A stretch of 64,000 nucleotides of DNA from positions 1,054,001-1,118,000 of the forward strand of contig CBDHFM010000030.1 in the NCBI GenBank assembly GCA_965262505.1. The letters are read 5' to 3'. The position numbers were made by a program, and so were the translations under genes. The notes under the pieces were generated by a model. It worked only from the letters and a program-made list of their open reading frames with translations, was not told the DNA's origin and did no database searches. This document shows, piece by piece, positions 51,018-59,867 of the stretch. Origin of the DNA: JACPPO01 sp965262505. GTDB lineage: Bacteria > Acidobacteriota > Vicinamibacteria > Vicinamibacterales > UBA2999. Numbering within the stretch: the first letter of the stretch is position 1; each line of letters opens with the position of its first letter.

Positions 51018-52238
51018 TTGTCGGATTTCGACGACCAGCAGCATCGCGTTCAGGCCGCCGGCGCGGCGGTCGCGATTGCGCGGACCTTCGTGGCCGACGC
51101 CGTGGTACCCGTGGCCGCTGACCTGGACCGGCAGACCAGTCCCGAGGACGCTTTCTCCTGGGACATCGTCGACAAAGGCAGCGCGTGTGGCCTGCGCACC
51201 CTCACCCTGATGCCGGAGTACGGTGGCGCCGGGGCCGATTGCGTCACCACCGCGATGGTGGTGGAAGAGCTTGCCAGAGGCGACATGGGCGTGTCCGTCG
51301 TCTTCGCGCAGACGCTCAAGCTCATTCAGGCATTGCAGGGCGCGGCCACCGAAGAGCAGCGCGCGCGGTTTCTCCCCATGGTGCGCGACGACCCGCGGTG
51401 CCTGCTCGCCATCGGGATGACCGAGCCGCAGACCTCATCCGACTACATCATCCCCTACCGCCCCGCCGGCTTCGTCACCAGCGCGACGCGAAAAGGCGCA
51501 GGGTGGCTCATCAACGGCAGGAAGCGGTTCATCTCGAACGGCAACCGCGCGCGGTTCTACCTGCTGTTCGCGCAAACCAACCCCGACAAGGGGCTGAACG
51601 AAGGTAGTACCTGCTTTCTGATCGAGCGCGGTGCGCCAGGGTTCACGACCGGTCACGTGGAAGACAAGATGGGCGAACGCCTCGCCAACAATGCCGAACT
51701 GATCTTTCACGATTGCTTCGTGCCGGACGAGGACGTCCTTGGCACGGTCGACCGCGGATTCGACGTCATCTCCCAATTCTTTCCGGCGAGCAACGCCTAC
51801 GCTGCCGCGAGCGTGCTCGGCGTGGCGGTGGCCGCCTACGAGCGATCGCTCGCATGGACACGGGAGCGGGTGCAAGGGGGGCGACGTCTCATCGAACACG
51901 ATATCGTCGCGGCGCAGTTGGCCGAGATGCACATGCTCATCGAGGCTGCCCGCGCCTACATCCACCAGGCGGCCTGGAAGGCCGACCATAAGGAGACCGG
52001 ATGGGATCCGACGCTCGGAGCGCTGCCGAAAGTGTTCGCATCGGAGGCGTCCTGGAAGGTGGTCACCAAGGCGCTCGAACTGCACGGCGGCTACGGCTAC
52101 ATGCGCGACGGCGGCTTCGAGAAGCTGGTCCGGGACGCGGCCTGCTTCATCCACTCGGACGGCGTCAACCGCACGCTGCTGCTCAAGGCGGCGCAGTTCA
52201 TCAGGGCCGGTGCCGGACCGCCAGCGGGCACGCGGTGA
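51018..52238 (+). CDS. Acyl-CoA dehydrogenase
   Basis: 406 residues from a TTG start at 51018, supported by the tight spacing to the upstream gene. Three-domain ACAD: N-terminal helices (GLRTLTLMPEYGGAGADCVT), beta domain with FAD-site motif LAIGMTEPQTSSDYIIPY and WLINGRKRFISNGNRARFYL, C-terminal helices with LELHGGYGYMRDGGFEKLVR. The usual ITEPxxGSD is changed to MTEPQTSSD. It oxidises an acyl-CoA at the alpha-beta position and passes electrons to ETF. The substrate class is not clear. Confidence 0.92.
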   Translation: MSDFDDQQHRVQAAGAAVAIARTFVADAVVPVAADLDRQTSPEDAFSWDIVDKGSACGLRTLTLMPEYGGAGADCVTTAMVVEELARGDMGVSVVFAQTLKLIQALQGAATEEQRARFLPMVRDDPRCLLAIGMTEPQTSSDYIIPYRPAGFVTSATRKGAGWLINGRKRFISNGNRARFYLLFAQTNPDKGLNEGSTCFLIERGAPGFTTGHVEDKMGERLANNAELIFHDCFVPDEDVLGTVDRGFDVISQFFPASNAYAAASVLGVAVAAYERSLAWTRERVQGGRRLIEHDIVAAQLAEMHMLIEAARAYIHQAAWKADHKETGWDPTLGALPKVFASEASWKVVTKALELHGGYGYMRDGGFEKLVRDAACFIHSDGVNRTLLLKAAQFIRAGAGPPAGTR

Positions 52239-52257
52239 CGGAGCGCCCCGCCGGGTC

Positions 52258-53262
52258 ATGACGATCGATATTCACACGCACTTCATTCCGCCGGAACTGA
52301 TCGCGGATGCACGGGCCGGGCGCGCGCTCGACCAGATCGTCGTGCAGCGACGAGACGGCGTGGAGTGGCTGGTGCATCCCCAGGGCTACGGGTATCCCCT
52401 GTCGCCAGAGTTCTTCGACGTCGAGGCCAAACTGCGCGAGATGGATCGGCTCGGCATCGCGTCCTCGGTGCTCTCGCTCACGCCGACGATGTTCTTCTAC
52501 TGGCTCGACGCGAACGTGGCGGGAGACTTCTGCCGCCTAGCGAACGATTCGCTGGCGACGCTGGTCGCCCAGTCGGACCGGCTGCACGGCGTGGCCGTGG
52601 TCCCGCTCCAGCAACCCGAGGCGGCGGCCGCAGAACTGCGCCGGGCGGTCGGCGACCTCGGCCTTCGCGGCGCCGAGATCGGCACGACCGTCGAGCAAGT
52701 GCCGCTGGACGATCCCCGCTTCGATCCGTTCTTCGCGGCGGCCGCGGAGCTGGACGTGCCGGTCATCCTCCACCCGTACTACGTGGGGACGCGGCCGGAC
52801 CTCGTCGACTTCTACATGACGAATCTGACCGGCAACCCGCTGGAGACCTGCATCGCAGCCAGCCGACTCATCCTGTCGGGCTGGCTCGATCGCCACCCCG
52901 CGCTCAAGGTCGTCCTCGTGCATGGCGGCGGGTTCATGCCGTACCAGATCGGCCGGCTCGATCACGGGTTCCGCGTCCGGTCTGAAACCAGCGCCGCCAT
53001 CGCGTCTCCTCCGTCGAGCTATCTGCGACGCTTCTGGTACGACACCATCACGCACGCCGGCACACCGCTCAAGTTCCTCATCGACCTGGTCGGCGTCGAT
53101 CGCCTGGTGCTGGGCACGGATCTGCCCTTCGACATGGCCGACATTCACTTCAACGACTACTTCTCAGCCGCCGGGCTCGACCCGCGCGCGCTGGACGCGG
53201 TCACCGGCGCCAACGCGGTGACGCTTCTTGGATTGAACGGCCCGTCACGGCCCGCGGCATGA
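52258..53262 (+). CDS. Amidohydrolase family protein (ACMSD-like decarboxylase/hydrolase)
   Basis: 334 residues from ATG 52258. Metal ligands begin with DIHTHFIPPEL (His6, His8). Further positions are VPVILHPYYVGTRPD (His), LVLVHGGGFMPYQIGRLDHG (His) and the late aspartate in LVLGTDLPFDMADIHFNDYF. This set matches amidohydrolase-2 enzymes related to 2-amino-3-carboxymuconate semialdehyde decarboxylase, which decarboxylate or hydrolyse ring-cleavage or aromatic acid intermediates. It overlaps the next gene by four bases (ATGA). Confidence 0.9.
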   Translation: MTIDIHTHFIPPELIADARAGRALDQIVVQRRDGVEWLVHPQGYGYPLSPEFFDVEAKLREMDRLGIASSVLSLTPTMFFYWLDANVAGDFCRLANDSLATLVAQSDRLHGVAVVPLQQPEAAAAELRRAVGDLGLRGAEIGTTVEQVPLDDPRFDPFFAAAAELDVPVILHPYYVGTRPDLVDFYMTNLTGNPLETCIAASRLILSGWLDRHPALKVVLVHGGGFMPYQIGRLDHGFRVRSETSAAIASPPSSYLRRFWYDTITHAGTPLKFLIDLVGVDRLVLGTDLPFDMADIHFNDYFSAAGLDPRALDAVTGANAVTLLGLNGPSRPAA

Positions 53263-54296
53263 GAGTCACCGGCTATCGCATCCACAAGTGGGGCGGCCCG
53301 CTGCGGTGGGAATCGTTCGAGGTGGCCGCGCCACAGCCGGGCGAGGTGCTGATCCGTGTCGAGGCCTGCGGGATCGGACTGACGGTTCTCAACTGCATCC
53401 GGGGCGACCTGGCCGACGACGCTGCGCGCCTGCCGCGCGTCCCTGGCCACGAGATCGTCGGGCGCGTCGAGGCGTCCGGTGCCGGCGTCTCGTCGCCGCC
53501 GGTCGGCCAGCGCGTGATGGCGTACTTCTACCTGGTCTGCGGGGACTGCGAGGCCTGCCGGTCGGGGCACGATTCACGCTGCCGGAACCTGGCGGGCTGG
53601 GTCGGCGTGCATTGCGACGGCGGCTATGCGCCCTACGCGGTCCTGCCGGCGCGCAATGCCGTTCCGCTTCCTGAATCGGTGCCGGCCGCCGAGGCCACGG
53701 CGATCCCGGACGCGATCGCCACGTCGCTGCACGTCTGCCGGACCCGCGCGGCCGTTCAAGCCGGCGACCGCGTCGCCGTCATCGGCGCCGGCGGCGGCGT
53801 CGGCATTCACATGGTCGAGATGGCGGCGCTCTTCGGCGGCCGGGTCGCCGGTCTTGAAGCGGGCGAGCACAAGTTCGACGCGATCCGGCGCATGGGCGGT
53901 ACGCCGGTCCTGTCAGAGTCGTTCGACGCCATCGACCTGGCGTCGGTGTGGGGCGAGGATCAGGCGGACGTGATGATCGACCTGCTGGGCAGCCGCGCGA
54001 GCCTGGCGTGGGCCGCGAAAGCGCTCGCGCTGGGCGGCCGGCTCGCCGTTCTCACGACGTTCCGCGACGTCGATGTCGCCGTGAGCCCGCGCGATCTCGT
54101 ACTGCGCGAAATCAGCATCCTCGGGTCACGCTACGCCTCCCGAGGTGAGCTGGTGGAATCTGCCGACCTGGTGGCGTCAGGCAAGATTCATCCAGTCGTC
54201 TCGCAGGTGGTACCGCCGGAGAAGATCGAGGAGGTGCACCGCGCGCTTCGGGAAGGCGCGCTCGTCGGCCGCGGCGCGGTGGACTGGAATTTGTAG
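53259..54296 (+). CDS. Zinc-dependent alcohol dehydrogenase (MDR family), second copy
   Basis: 345 residues. Catalytic site Cys37 (EACGIGLTVLNC) and His64-Glu65 (VPGHEIVGRVE); structural cysteines 94, 97, 100 and 108 in CGDCEACRSGHDSRC. NAD-binding VAVIGAGGGVGIHMVEMAAL. It is only distantly similar to the MDR protein at 50003, so the operon carries two dehydrogenases of different specificity. The residue two after the catalytic cysteine region is unusual (GIGLTVLN instead of GVCHTDL). Last gene of the operon; the repeat R2 follows at once. Confidence 0.9.
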   Translation: MRVTGYRIHKWGGPLRWESFEVAAPQPGEVLIRVEACGIGLTVLNCIRGDLADDAARLPRVPGHEIVGRVEASGAGVSSPPVGQRVMAYFYLVCGDCEACRSGHDSRCRNLAGWVGVHCDGGYAPYAVLPARNAVPLPESVPAAEATAIPDAIATSLHVCRTRAAVQAGDRVAVIGAGGGVGIHMVEMAALFGGRVAGLEAGEHKFDAIRRMGGTPVLSESFDAIDLASVWGEDQADVMIDLLGSRASLAWAAKALALGGRLAVLTTFRDVDVAVSPRDLVLREISILGSRYASRGELVESADLVASGKIHPVVSQVVPPEKIEEVHRALREGALVGRGAVDWNL

Positions 54297-54300
54297 AACC

Positions 54301-54359
54301 GGTTTCATAACCTCCAGGCCGGTCCTGACCGCGGACAGCCCCATTCGTGCTCGGCGCCT
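54301..54359. repeat. Dispersed palindromic repeat, half copy R2
   Basis: Starts with TTTCATAACCTCCAGGCCGG and continues GACCGCGGACAGCCCC and CATTCGTGCTCGGCGCC, nearly identical to the left arm of R1 at 22145. The right arm is missing; sequence unrelated to the repeat follows from about 54360. It stands right after the last gene of the catabolic operon. Confidence 0.75.
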
Positions 54360-54513
54360 AGGAAAACGCAGCGCAGTCAACACCGTCATGTGACTCCGAA
54401 CAAAGCCATGACGTAACCTTGAAGTTAAGCGGTGTCTGCAGAAGAACCCGAAGCAGCGTGTATCGGGATTAGATATAGTTGAATGGAGCCCGTGCGAAGC
54501 TAGGGAGCATCTT

Positions 54514-55986
54514 ATGAGGATATTACGCATTTCAGTTGCTGCGATCGTGACGATGGCGGCTTGTGTCGCCTTCGCCCATGAGGCCTTTCACGGCCCTACC
54601 GAGCTAATTTACTACGACCGGGAAAAGTCCGCGAATGGATACGTGATGTTCTCGACTCGTCCGGAGCTCGACGACCATGAGTTCACGTACCTGATCGACA
54701 TGGAAGGTTACGTTGTTCACAAGTGGCAGACGGTCACGCCGGCATATCGAGGCAAGTCGTATTTTGTCGAGAAGACCGCTCGCCTTACTGAGAAGGGGAC
54801 GATCGTACAGGGACTCATGACGGGGAGCGATGCCAAGCCCGGCAGTCTTCTACAGGAGCTCGACTGGGATGGGAATGTGGTCAGCGAATTCATCGACCAG
54901 CGTGAAGGATACGTCTACCATCACAATTTCAAACGCATTTGGAACAACACGCTGAACGACTGGACCATCATCTTCACCTCTCAAATTCCTATGACTCAGC
55001 AGCAAGCCATCGCGGCGGGTGCGGATCCATCAAGAGAATGGAGCGCAGCTCCGGATGGGGTCGTCGAAATGGATATGAATGGCAATGTGGTGTGGGAATG
55101 GTGGAGCTTGGACCACGTGATTCAGGATACGAATCGAAGCTGGCCCAATTACGGCGTCATCAGCGAGCATCCCGAGAAGATCGACCTCAACTGGGGTGCG
55201 CGCCTTAGGGGGGATTTCATCCACCAGAATGCATTGGATTACAACCAGACATTGGATCAGATCGTGGTCAGCAACTCATCGATGAGTGAATTCTATGTAA
55301 TAGACCATGGGAACACGTTCGTCCCGAACAATTTCGAGGCGAGCAAAGCGCGAGCGGCGGGCCCTGCTGGCGACATCCTGTACCGATGGGGCAATCCCAA
55401 CGTGTATGACTCCGGCGACGGTCCGACTTACGAAGCCGACGGGAATCGAAGCTCAGAGGGTGACCAGCAACTGCACTTCCATCATGACATCCAATGGATC
55501 AAGGAAGGACTACCGGGCGTCGGAAATTTCCTCGTCTTCAATAACGGTGCACGCCGGGCTGGCGCTCATCGGTCGGAAGTTATCGAAATCAATCCGTATG
55601 CCGGAACGTATCCGAACGGGACATACGCCTTGGATGACGGCGGGAAGCAAAGAGTGTGGAGTTTCACTTCTGTCGAGCCCAATAGCTTTTTTAGTGCTCA
55701 CATCTCAAGCGTTCAGCGCCTTCCGAACGGGAATACGCTTGTGATGGTAGGTAGACACGGCCACATTTTCCAGGTGACTCCTGGTGGCGAAGTCGTATGG
55801 GAATACACAGTCCCCGTCATGGACTCTCTTTCGTCCGACGCGGCTCTCGAAGATATCTATAAGAAAGTAATCTCGGATACAGATCACAATTGGACATTCG
55901 CCGCGCATTGGTATCCCCCGGATCATCCCGGGCTCGCCGGTCGGGATCTGACTCGTAAGGGAAAGATCACTGACATTTTGAACTAG
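54514..55986 (+). CDS. Arylsulfotransferase (ASST)-like secreted protein
   Basis: 490 residues. Signal peptide ISVAAIVTMAACVAFA. The mature protein is a beta-propeller of the bacterial arylsulfotransferase type: FTYLIDMEGYVVHKWQT, LLQELDWDGNVVSEFIDQ, GVVEMDMNGNVVWEWWSLDH, QNALDYNQTLDQIVVSNSSM and a last blade HIFQVTPGGEVVWEYTVPV. The conserved histidines expected for sulfate transfer may be those in YVYHHNFKR and DFIHQNALDY. Codon use is clearly more AT-rich than in the flanking genes, which suggests acquisition. IS1182 begins three bases after the stop codon. Confidence 0.85.
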   Translation: MRILRISVAAIVTMAACVAFAHEAFHGPTELIYYDREKSANGYVMFSTRPELDDHEFTYLIDMEGYVVHKWQTVTPAYRGKSYFVEKTARLTEKGTIVQGLMTGSDAKPGSLLQELDWDGNVVSEFIDQREGYVYHHNFKRIWNNTLNDWTIIFTSQIPMTQQQAIAAGADPSREWSAAPDGVVEMDMNGNVVWEWWSLDHVIQDTNRSWPNYGVISEHPEKIDLNWGARLRGDFIHQNALDYNQTLDQIVVSNSSMSEFYVIDHGNTFVPNNFEASKARAAGPAGDILYRWGNPNVYDSGDGPTYEADGNRSSEGDQQLHFHHDIQWIKEGLPGVGNFLVFNNGARRAGAHRSEVIEINPYAGTYPNGTYALDDGGKQRVWSFTSVEPNSFFSAHISSVQRLPNGNTLVMVGRHGHIFQVTPGGEVVWEYTVPVMDSLSSDAALEDIYKKVISDTDHNWTFAAHWYPPDHPGLAGRDLTRKGKITDILN

Positions 55987-56075
55987 CCCTAGCAGCCTGT
56001 GGTTAAAGGGCCGAAAGGGATCGACACGACTGATCCCGCGTACTACACTCCCGCATGGCCATGAGTCGACGTAAG

Positions 56076-57377
56076 AGCCTGTAAGGAAATAACTGCTTAT
56101 ACTGTTGATCGGCGAGTAGTACGCTGCGCCCGTGGAGGTGGCCACCCTGCGGGCAAAGCATGCAGCGCTGGCGCCCGTGCTCACGGAGCGATCGCGCCGG
56201 GTGTGGGCGGCGACTGAGGCCCAGGCGATCGGTTATGGCGGCACGGCGCTGGTCGCCCGAGCCACGGGTATCGCGACATCGACCATCCAGCGCGGTTTGC
56301 GTGAATTGACGGCGGACGAGCCGCTCGCGGGCGGGCGGACGCGAAGGGCGGGCGGCGGCCGCAAGCGCGCGATCGATCTCGACGCGACGCTGCTGCGCGA
56401 TTTGGATGCGTTGGTTGAGCCGACCGCCCCCGGCGATCCCGACTCGCCGCTGCGGTGGACGTGCCAGAGCGCACGGACGTTGGCGGTGGCGCTCGACGGT
56501 CTGGGCCACCGCGTCAGCCACACGGTGGTCGCCGAGTTGTTGCACGGACTGGGCTACAGCCTGCAGGGCAACGCCAAGACTCGTGAGGGCCGCCAGCATG
56601 TCGATCGGGACGCGCAGTTTCGGTACATCGCCCGGCGCGTGCGACGCGCGCAACGGCAACAGCAGCCGACGATTTCGGTGGACACCAAGAAGAAGGAGCT
56701 GGTCGGCGCGTTCAAGAACGCGGGCCGCACCTGGCGCCCGGCGAAGACGCCGCAGCGGGTACAGGTCCACGACTTCGTGATCCCGGCCACCGCCACCACG
56801 GGCGGGAAGGCCATTCCGTATGGCATCTACGATCTGCATCGCAACGAAGGCTGGGTGCGTGTCGGGATCGATCACGACACCGCGAGCTTCGCGGTACGGT
56901 CGATCCAGCGTTGGTGGCAGCACATGGGTCGCCCGGCGTATCGACAAGCCCAGCCGCTGTTGATCACGGCGGATGCAGGCGGGAGCAACGGGGCGCGCCT
57001 CCGGTTGTGGAAGTGGGAACTGCCGCGTCTGGCCAATCGGACGGGCTTGGTGATCACGGTCTGTCACTTTCCGCCGGGTACGAGCAAGTGGAACAAGATC
57101 GAGCATCGGGTGTTCTCGCACATCGCGATGAATTGGCGCGGCACCCCACTCGTCGACTTGGCCACGATCGTGAGCCTCATTGGCTCGACGCACAGTCGGT
57201 CCGGACTCCGCGTTCGGTCGGAACTCGACCGCGGCCCATACCCGGGTGGCCTCACCGTCACCGATGCGCAGCTGGCGACGGTACGCCTCGAGCGGCATCG
57301 CTTTCACGGCGACTGGAACTACACGATCCATCCCGCTGCTCCGAGAACACAAAAGTCAGTAATTGTCTGACAAGCCC
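56076..57377 (+). mobile_element. ISAzo13-family element inside IS1182 copy 2
   Basis: 1302 bp with a 4-bp target duplication TAAG on both sides (56072-56075 and 57378-57381). Imperfect inverted repeats: AGCCTGTAAGGAAATAACTG inward from the left and GGGCTTGTCAGACAATTACT inward from the right. One intact transposase gene. The empty site is known from IS1182 copy 1 (GTAAGGACCGG), which proves the insertion and its duplication. Confidence 0.93.
56132..57370 (+). CDS. ISAzo13 family transposase
   Basis: 412 residues. N-terminal segment: ATEAQAIGYGGTALVARATG with IATSTIQRGLRELTADEPLA, and a basic stretch RTRRAGGGRKRAIDLDATLL. Catalytic region: TISVDTKKKELVGAFKNAGR (first D), LITADAGGSNGARLRLWKWE (second D), FPPGTSKWNKIEHRVFSHIA (E). 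These are the hallmarks of the ISAzo13 family. Start at GTG 56132. Intact. Confidence 0.93.
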   Translation: MEVATLRAKHAALAPVLTERSRRVWAATEAQAIGYGGTALVARATGIATSTIQRGLRELTADEPLAGGRTRRAGGGRKRAIDLDATLLRDLDALVEPTAPGDPDSPLRWTCQSARTLAVALDGLGHRVSHTVVAELLHGLGYSLQGNAKTREGRQHVDRDAQFRYIARRVRRAQRQQQPTISVDTKKKELVGAFKNAGRTWRPAKTPQRVQVHDFVIPATATTGGKAIPYGIYDLHRNEGWVRVGIDHDTASFAVRSIQRWWQHMGRPAYRQAQPLLITADAGGSNGARLRLWKWELPRLANRTGLVITVCHFPPGTSKWNKIEHRVFSHIAMNWRGTPLVDLATIVSLIGSTHSRSGLRVRSELDRGPYPGGLTVTDAQLATVRLERHRFHGDWNYTIHPAAPRTQKSVIV

Positions 57378-58777
57378 TAAGGACCGGGCACGGACACCCG
57401 GATTGTGGATCGCGACGAACGCGTTGCCGGTTACGGGCGGGCATCCGTTCTGTCAGCGGCTAAATCAGGTCCTGGACACGCACGCGTTCGACGCGTGCGT
57501 CGAGGCGCAGTGCGCCCCGTTCTACGCCGCGACGGTCGGCCGTCCCAGTCTGCTGCCGGGGACCTATTTCCGGCTGCTCTTGATCGGGTACTTCGAGGGC
57601 ATCGATTCGGAGCGTGGGATCGCCTGGCGGACTGCCGACTCGCTGGCGCTGCGCGGCTTTCTCGGGTTGGGCCTCGATGAGGCGACACCCGAGCACTCGA
57701 CGATCTCCCGGACGCGGCGGCTGATCGACCTCGAGACGCACCGGGCGGTCTTCACGTGGATCCTGCAGGTGCTGGCGACGGCCGATCGCGTGAAGGGCAA
57801 GACGATCGGGATCGATGCCACGACCCTCGAAGCCAATGCCGCCTTGCGGAGCATCGTGCGCCGCGACTCCGGCGAGACGTATCAGGAGTTCTTGACGCGG
57901 CTCGCACAGGCCTCGGGCATCGAGACGCCGACACGGGCGGACTTAGCGCGCCTTGATCGCAAGCGCCCGAAGAAGGGCTGCAATACCGACTGGCGGCATC
58001 CACACGACCCTGATGCGCGGATCACGAAAATGAAGGACGGGCGTACGCATCTAGCCCACAAGGCTGAGCACGCCGTCGACCTGGAGACTGGGGCGATCGT
58101 GGGCGTGACGGTGCAGGGCGCCGATCAGGGCGATACGACGACGATCGCGGAGACGGTCACCACGACGGCCGAAGAGCTCGAAGCCGTGGCGGTGGCGACC
58201 GACGGGCACACGGCGATCATCGACGAGGTCGTGGCCGACAAGGGATACCACAGTAATCAGACGCTGGTGGATCTCGCGACACTCGACCTGCGGACCTATA
58301 TCGCGGAGCCCGATCGCGGCCGGCGCAACTGGACGCACCAGGCGGCGGCGCGCGACGCGGTGTACGCGAATCGTCGACGCATCCGGGGCGTGCGTGGGTT
58401 GGCCTTGTCGCGTCGACGGAGTGAGTATCTCGAACGACCGAATGCGCATCTCTCTGAAACCGGTGGGATGCGGCGCACGCATCTGCGAGGGCACACCAAC
58501 ATCCTGAAACGTTTACTCGTCCATATCGGCGGCTTCAATCTGGGCCTCTTGATGCGGTCGCTCGTCGGCGTCGGCACGCCGCGGAGCCTGCAGGGCCACC
58601 TGGCGACGATTGTGGCGCTCGTCATCGCGCTGTGGACGCGCGTGGAGCGCCGCTGGCGCGACCACCACACGCCATCCGACGATCAGGCGTCCGTTTTTAC
58701 GCCGAATCATCGTTTCGAGCTGCTACCTGTTGGCGCGTCAGAAGGCGACCTTTAACCACGGGCTGCTAAAGCGCTTT

Positions 58778-59293
58778 TCATGACCGTGTGGCGGCCGCGT
58801 ACCCGCAGTGCCGAACATAGTTGCGGCATTCGTCAGGGCTGAAGTGCGCCAAGCACTCGCCGAGGAACGGCCAGAGCGTCTCGGTGCTGCGACAGCGAGC
58901 GGTGCGAACGAGGGCCTTGAGCTTCGCGAAGCAGAGCTCGATGGGATTGAGGTCCGGGCTGTAGGGTGGCAAGTACCAGAGGGTGGCCCCGGCGGCCTGG
59001 ATGGCGCGTTGGATGCCGGCGACCTTGTGGGCCCCGAGATTGTCGGCAATGACGATGTCGCCGGGCTGCAGGGTCGGCACCAGGATCTGTTCGATGTAGG
59101 CGCGGAAGCTCTCGCCATCGATCGCGCCGTCGAAGACCCCCGGTGCGGTCAGCCCCGTGACCCGCAACGCGGCGAGCAACGTGCTGGTCTGCCAGCGCCC
59201 GCAGGGGGCGTGGTCGTGGACGCGCGCGCCGCGCGGTGCCCGGCCGTACCGCCGAAGCAGATTGGTGGTGATGCCGGTTTCGTCCAGAAACAC
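58778..59293 (-). CDS. IS630 transposase OrfB, copy 2 (DDE domain)
   Basis: 171 residues from the first ATG; differs from copy 1 at two visible positions: Ile for Ser in FLDETGITTN and Leu for Phe in TSTLLAAL. The catalytic acids are kept. The frame extends upstream to the A6 run at 59388-59393 and is normally fused to OrfA. Confidence 0.88.
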   Translation of the reverse strand: MFLDETGITTNLLRRYGRAPRGARVHDHAPCGRWQTSTLLAALRVTGLTAPGVFDGAIDGESFRAYIEQILVPTLQPGDIVIADNLGAHKVAGIQRAIQAAGATLWYLPPYSPDLNPIELCFAKLKALVRTARCRSTETLWPFLGECLAHFSPDECRNYVRHCGYAAATRS

Positions 59294-59354
59294 GAGGTGG
59301 GCGACATCCCAGGTCGGCGCCGCCGCGTGCCACGCGACCCGCGCGGCCGCGACG

Positions 59355-59717
59355 TCAGGCCGATCGTGTTCGGACGGGCGGACCGTGTTTTTTAACGGTC
59401 AGGCCGAGGGCCCGCACGGCGCGCCAGACCGTCGGCACACTCGCGGGCGTGGCGAGGGCGTCCTTCAGCTCAGCCAGCGTGCGATCCGGGTGCGCCGCAA
59501 TCAGCGCGGCCAAGGTGTGTAGGTGCGGCTCAAGCATGCCGCGCCGTCCATGTCGCTGGACGCGAGGCGCCACCTCGCCCGTGTCGCGCCGCCGCTGTTT
59601 CAGTAGCCGCACCCACGACCCGCTCACGCGGTACTTCGCCGCCACCTCGGCCGCCGTCATCCCGGCATCGCTGTCGAGGAGCGCCCGCTCTCGCAGATCC
59701 ATCGAATAGGCACGCAT
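59355..59717 (-). CDS. IS630 transposase OrfA, copy 2 (DNA-binding part)
   Basis: 120 residues from ATG 59717, matching copy 1 except Gly for Cys in GRRGMLEP. The helix-turn-helix regions are intact (EVAAKYRVSGSWVRLLKQRR). The same frame remains open far upstream, antisense to the EF-hand gene; that extension is meaningless. Confidence 0.85.
   Translation of the reverse strand: MRAYSMDLRERALLDSDAGMTAAEVAAKYRVSGSWVRLLKQRRRDTGEVAPRVQRHGRRGMLEPHLHTLAALIAAHPDRTLAELKDALATPASVPTVWRAVRALGLTVKKHGPPVRTRSA
59388..59393 (-). other. A6 slippage site between IS630 OrfA and OrfB, copy 2
   Basis: Same sequence and phase as 32746-32751. Two copies with identical arrangement argue that the split frame is a normal property of this IS rather than damage to one copy. 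Confidence 0.6.
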
Positions 59718-59800
59718 CGGGCCTCCTGCATCGGTGCGCGCAGAAGTACCACGACCGCCCCAGGTAGTACAAGGCCTATTTGAAAAGCGCTTTAGCGGGG

Positions 59801-59867
59801 CTTCATAACCTCGTCGCGGGTGGCCGCGGACGGGGCTGTCCGCGGTCAGGACCCGCAGGGAGGTTAC
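59801..59867. repeat. Dispersed palindromic repeat, compact copy R3
   Basis: CTTCATAACCTCGTCGCGGG, then GTGGCCGCGGACGGGGC and TGTCCGCGGTCAGGACCCGC, ending GGAGGTTAC. Both arms of R1 are present without the long spacer, in the opposite arrangement. The core GTGGCCGCGGAC / GTCCGCGGTC can pair. It ends at the stop codon region of the EF-hand gene (59864). Confidence 0.72.

Larger units (their letters stand above)
56055..58755 (+). pseudogene. IS1182 family transposase, interrupted after codon 7
   Basis: The first seven codons (MAMSRRK, 56055-56075) are separated from the remaining 457 codons (from 57382) by an ISAzo13 element. The rest of the frame, including the DDE residues in IGIDATTLEANAALRSIV and VADKGYHSNQTLVDLAT, is intact and almost identical to copy 1. 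The frame upstream of 57382 stays open into the ISAzo13 element, so a chimeric start is possible, but the native start is lost. Confidence 0.9.
55990..58768 (+). mobile_element. IS1182-type element, copy 2, interrupted by an ISAzo13 element
   Basis: The ends are TAGCAGCCTGTGGTTAAAGG (55990) and the reverse complement of TAGCAGCCCGTGGTTAAAGG (ending 58768). Total 2779 bp; subtracting the ISAzo13 element (1302 bp) and its 4-bp duplication leaves 1473 bp, exactly the length of copy 1 at 10875-12347. The orientation is opposite to copy 1. The right end TA has in turn been used as target by IS630 copy 2. Confidence 0.93.
58767..59794 (-). mobile_element. IS630-family element, copy 2, at the IS1182 terminus
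   Basis: 1028 bp, the same length as copy 1 at 32125-33152. The left TA (58767-58768) is the last dinucleotide of IS1182 copy 2; the right TA is at 59793-59794. The terminal repeats are the same as in copy 1. The dispersed repeat R3 starts within ten bases of its right end. Confidence 0.93.

Noticed and set aside
55990..59794. A composite transposon carrying the genes between IS1182 copies (10875 to 58768)
   Set aside because: The two IS1182 copies are in opposite orientation 43 kb apart with ordinary genes of several operons between them. Independent insertions explain this better, and no shared outer target duplication is seen.
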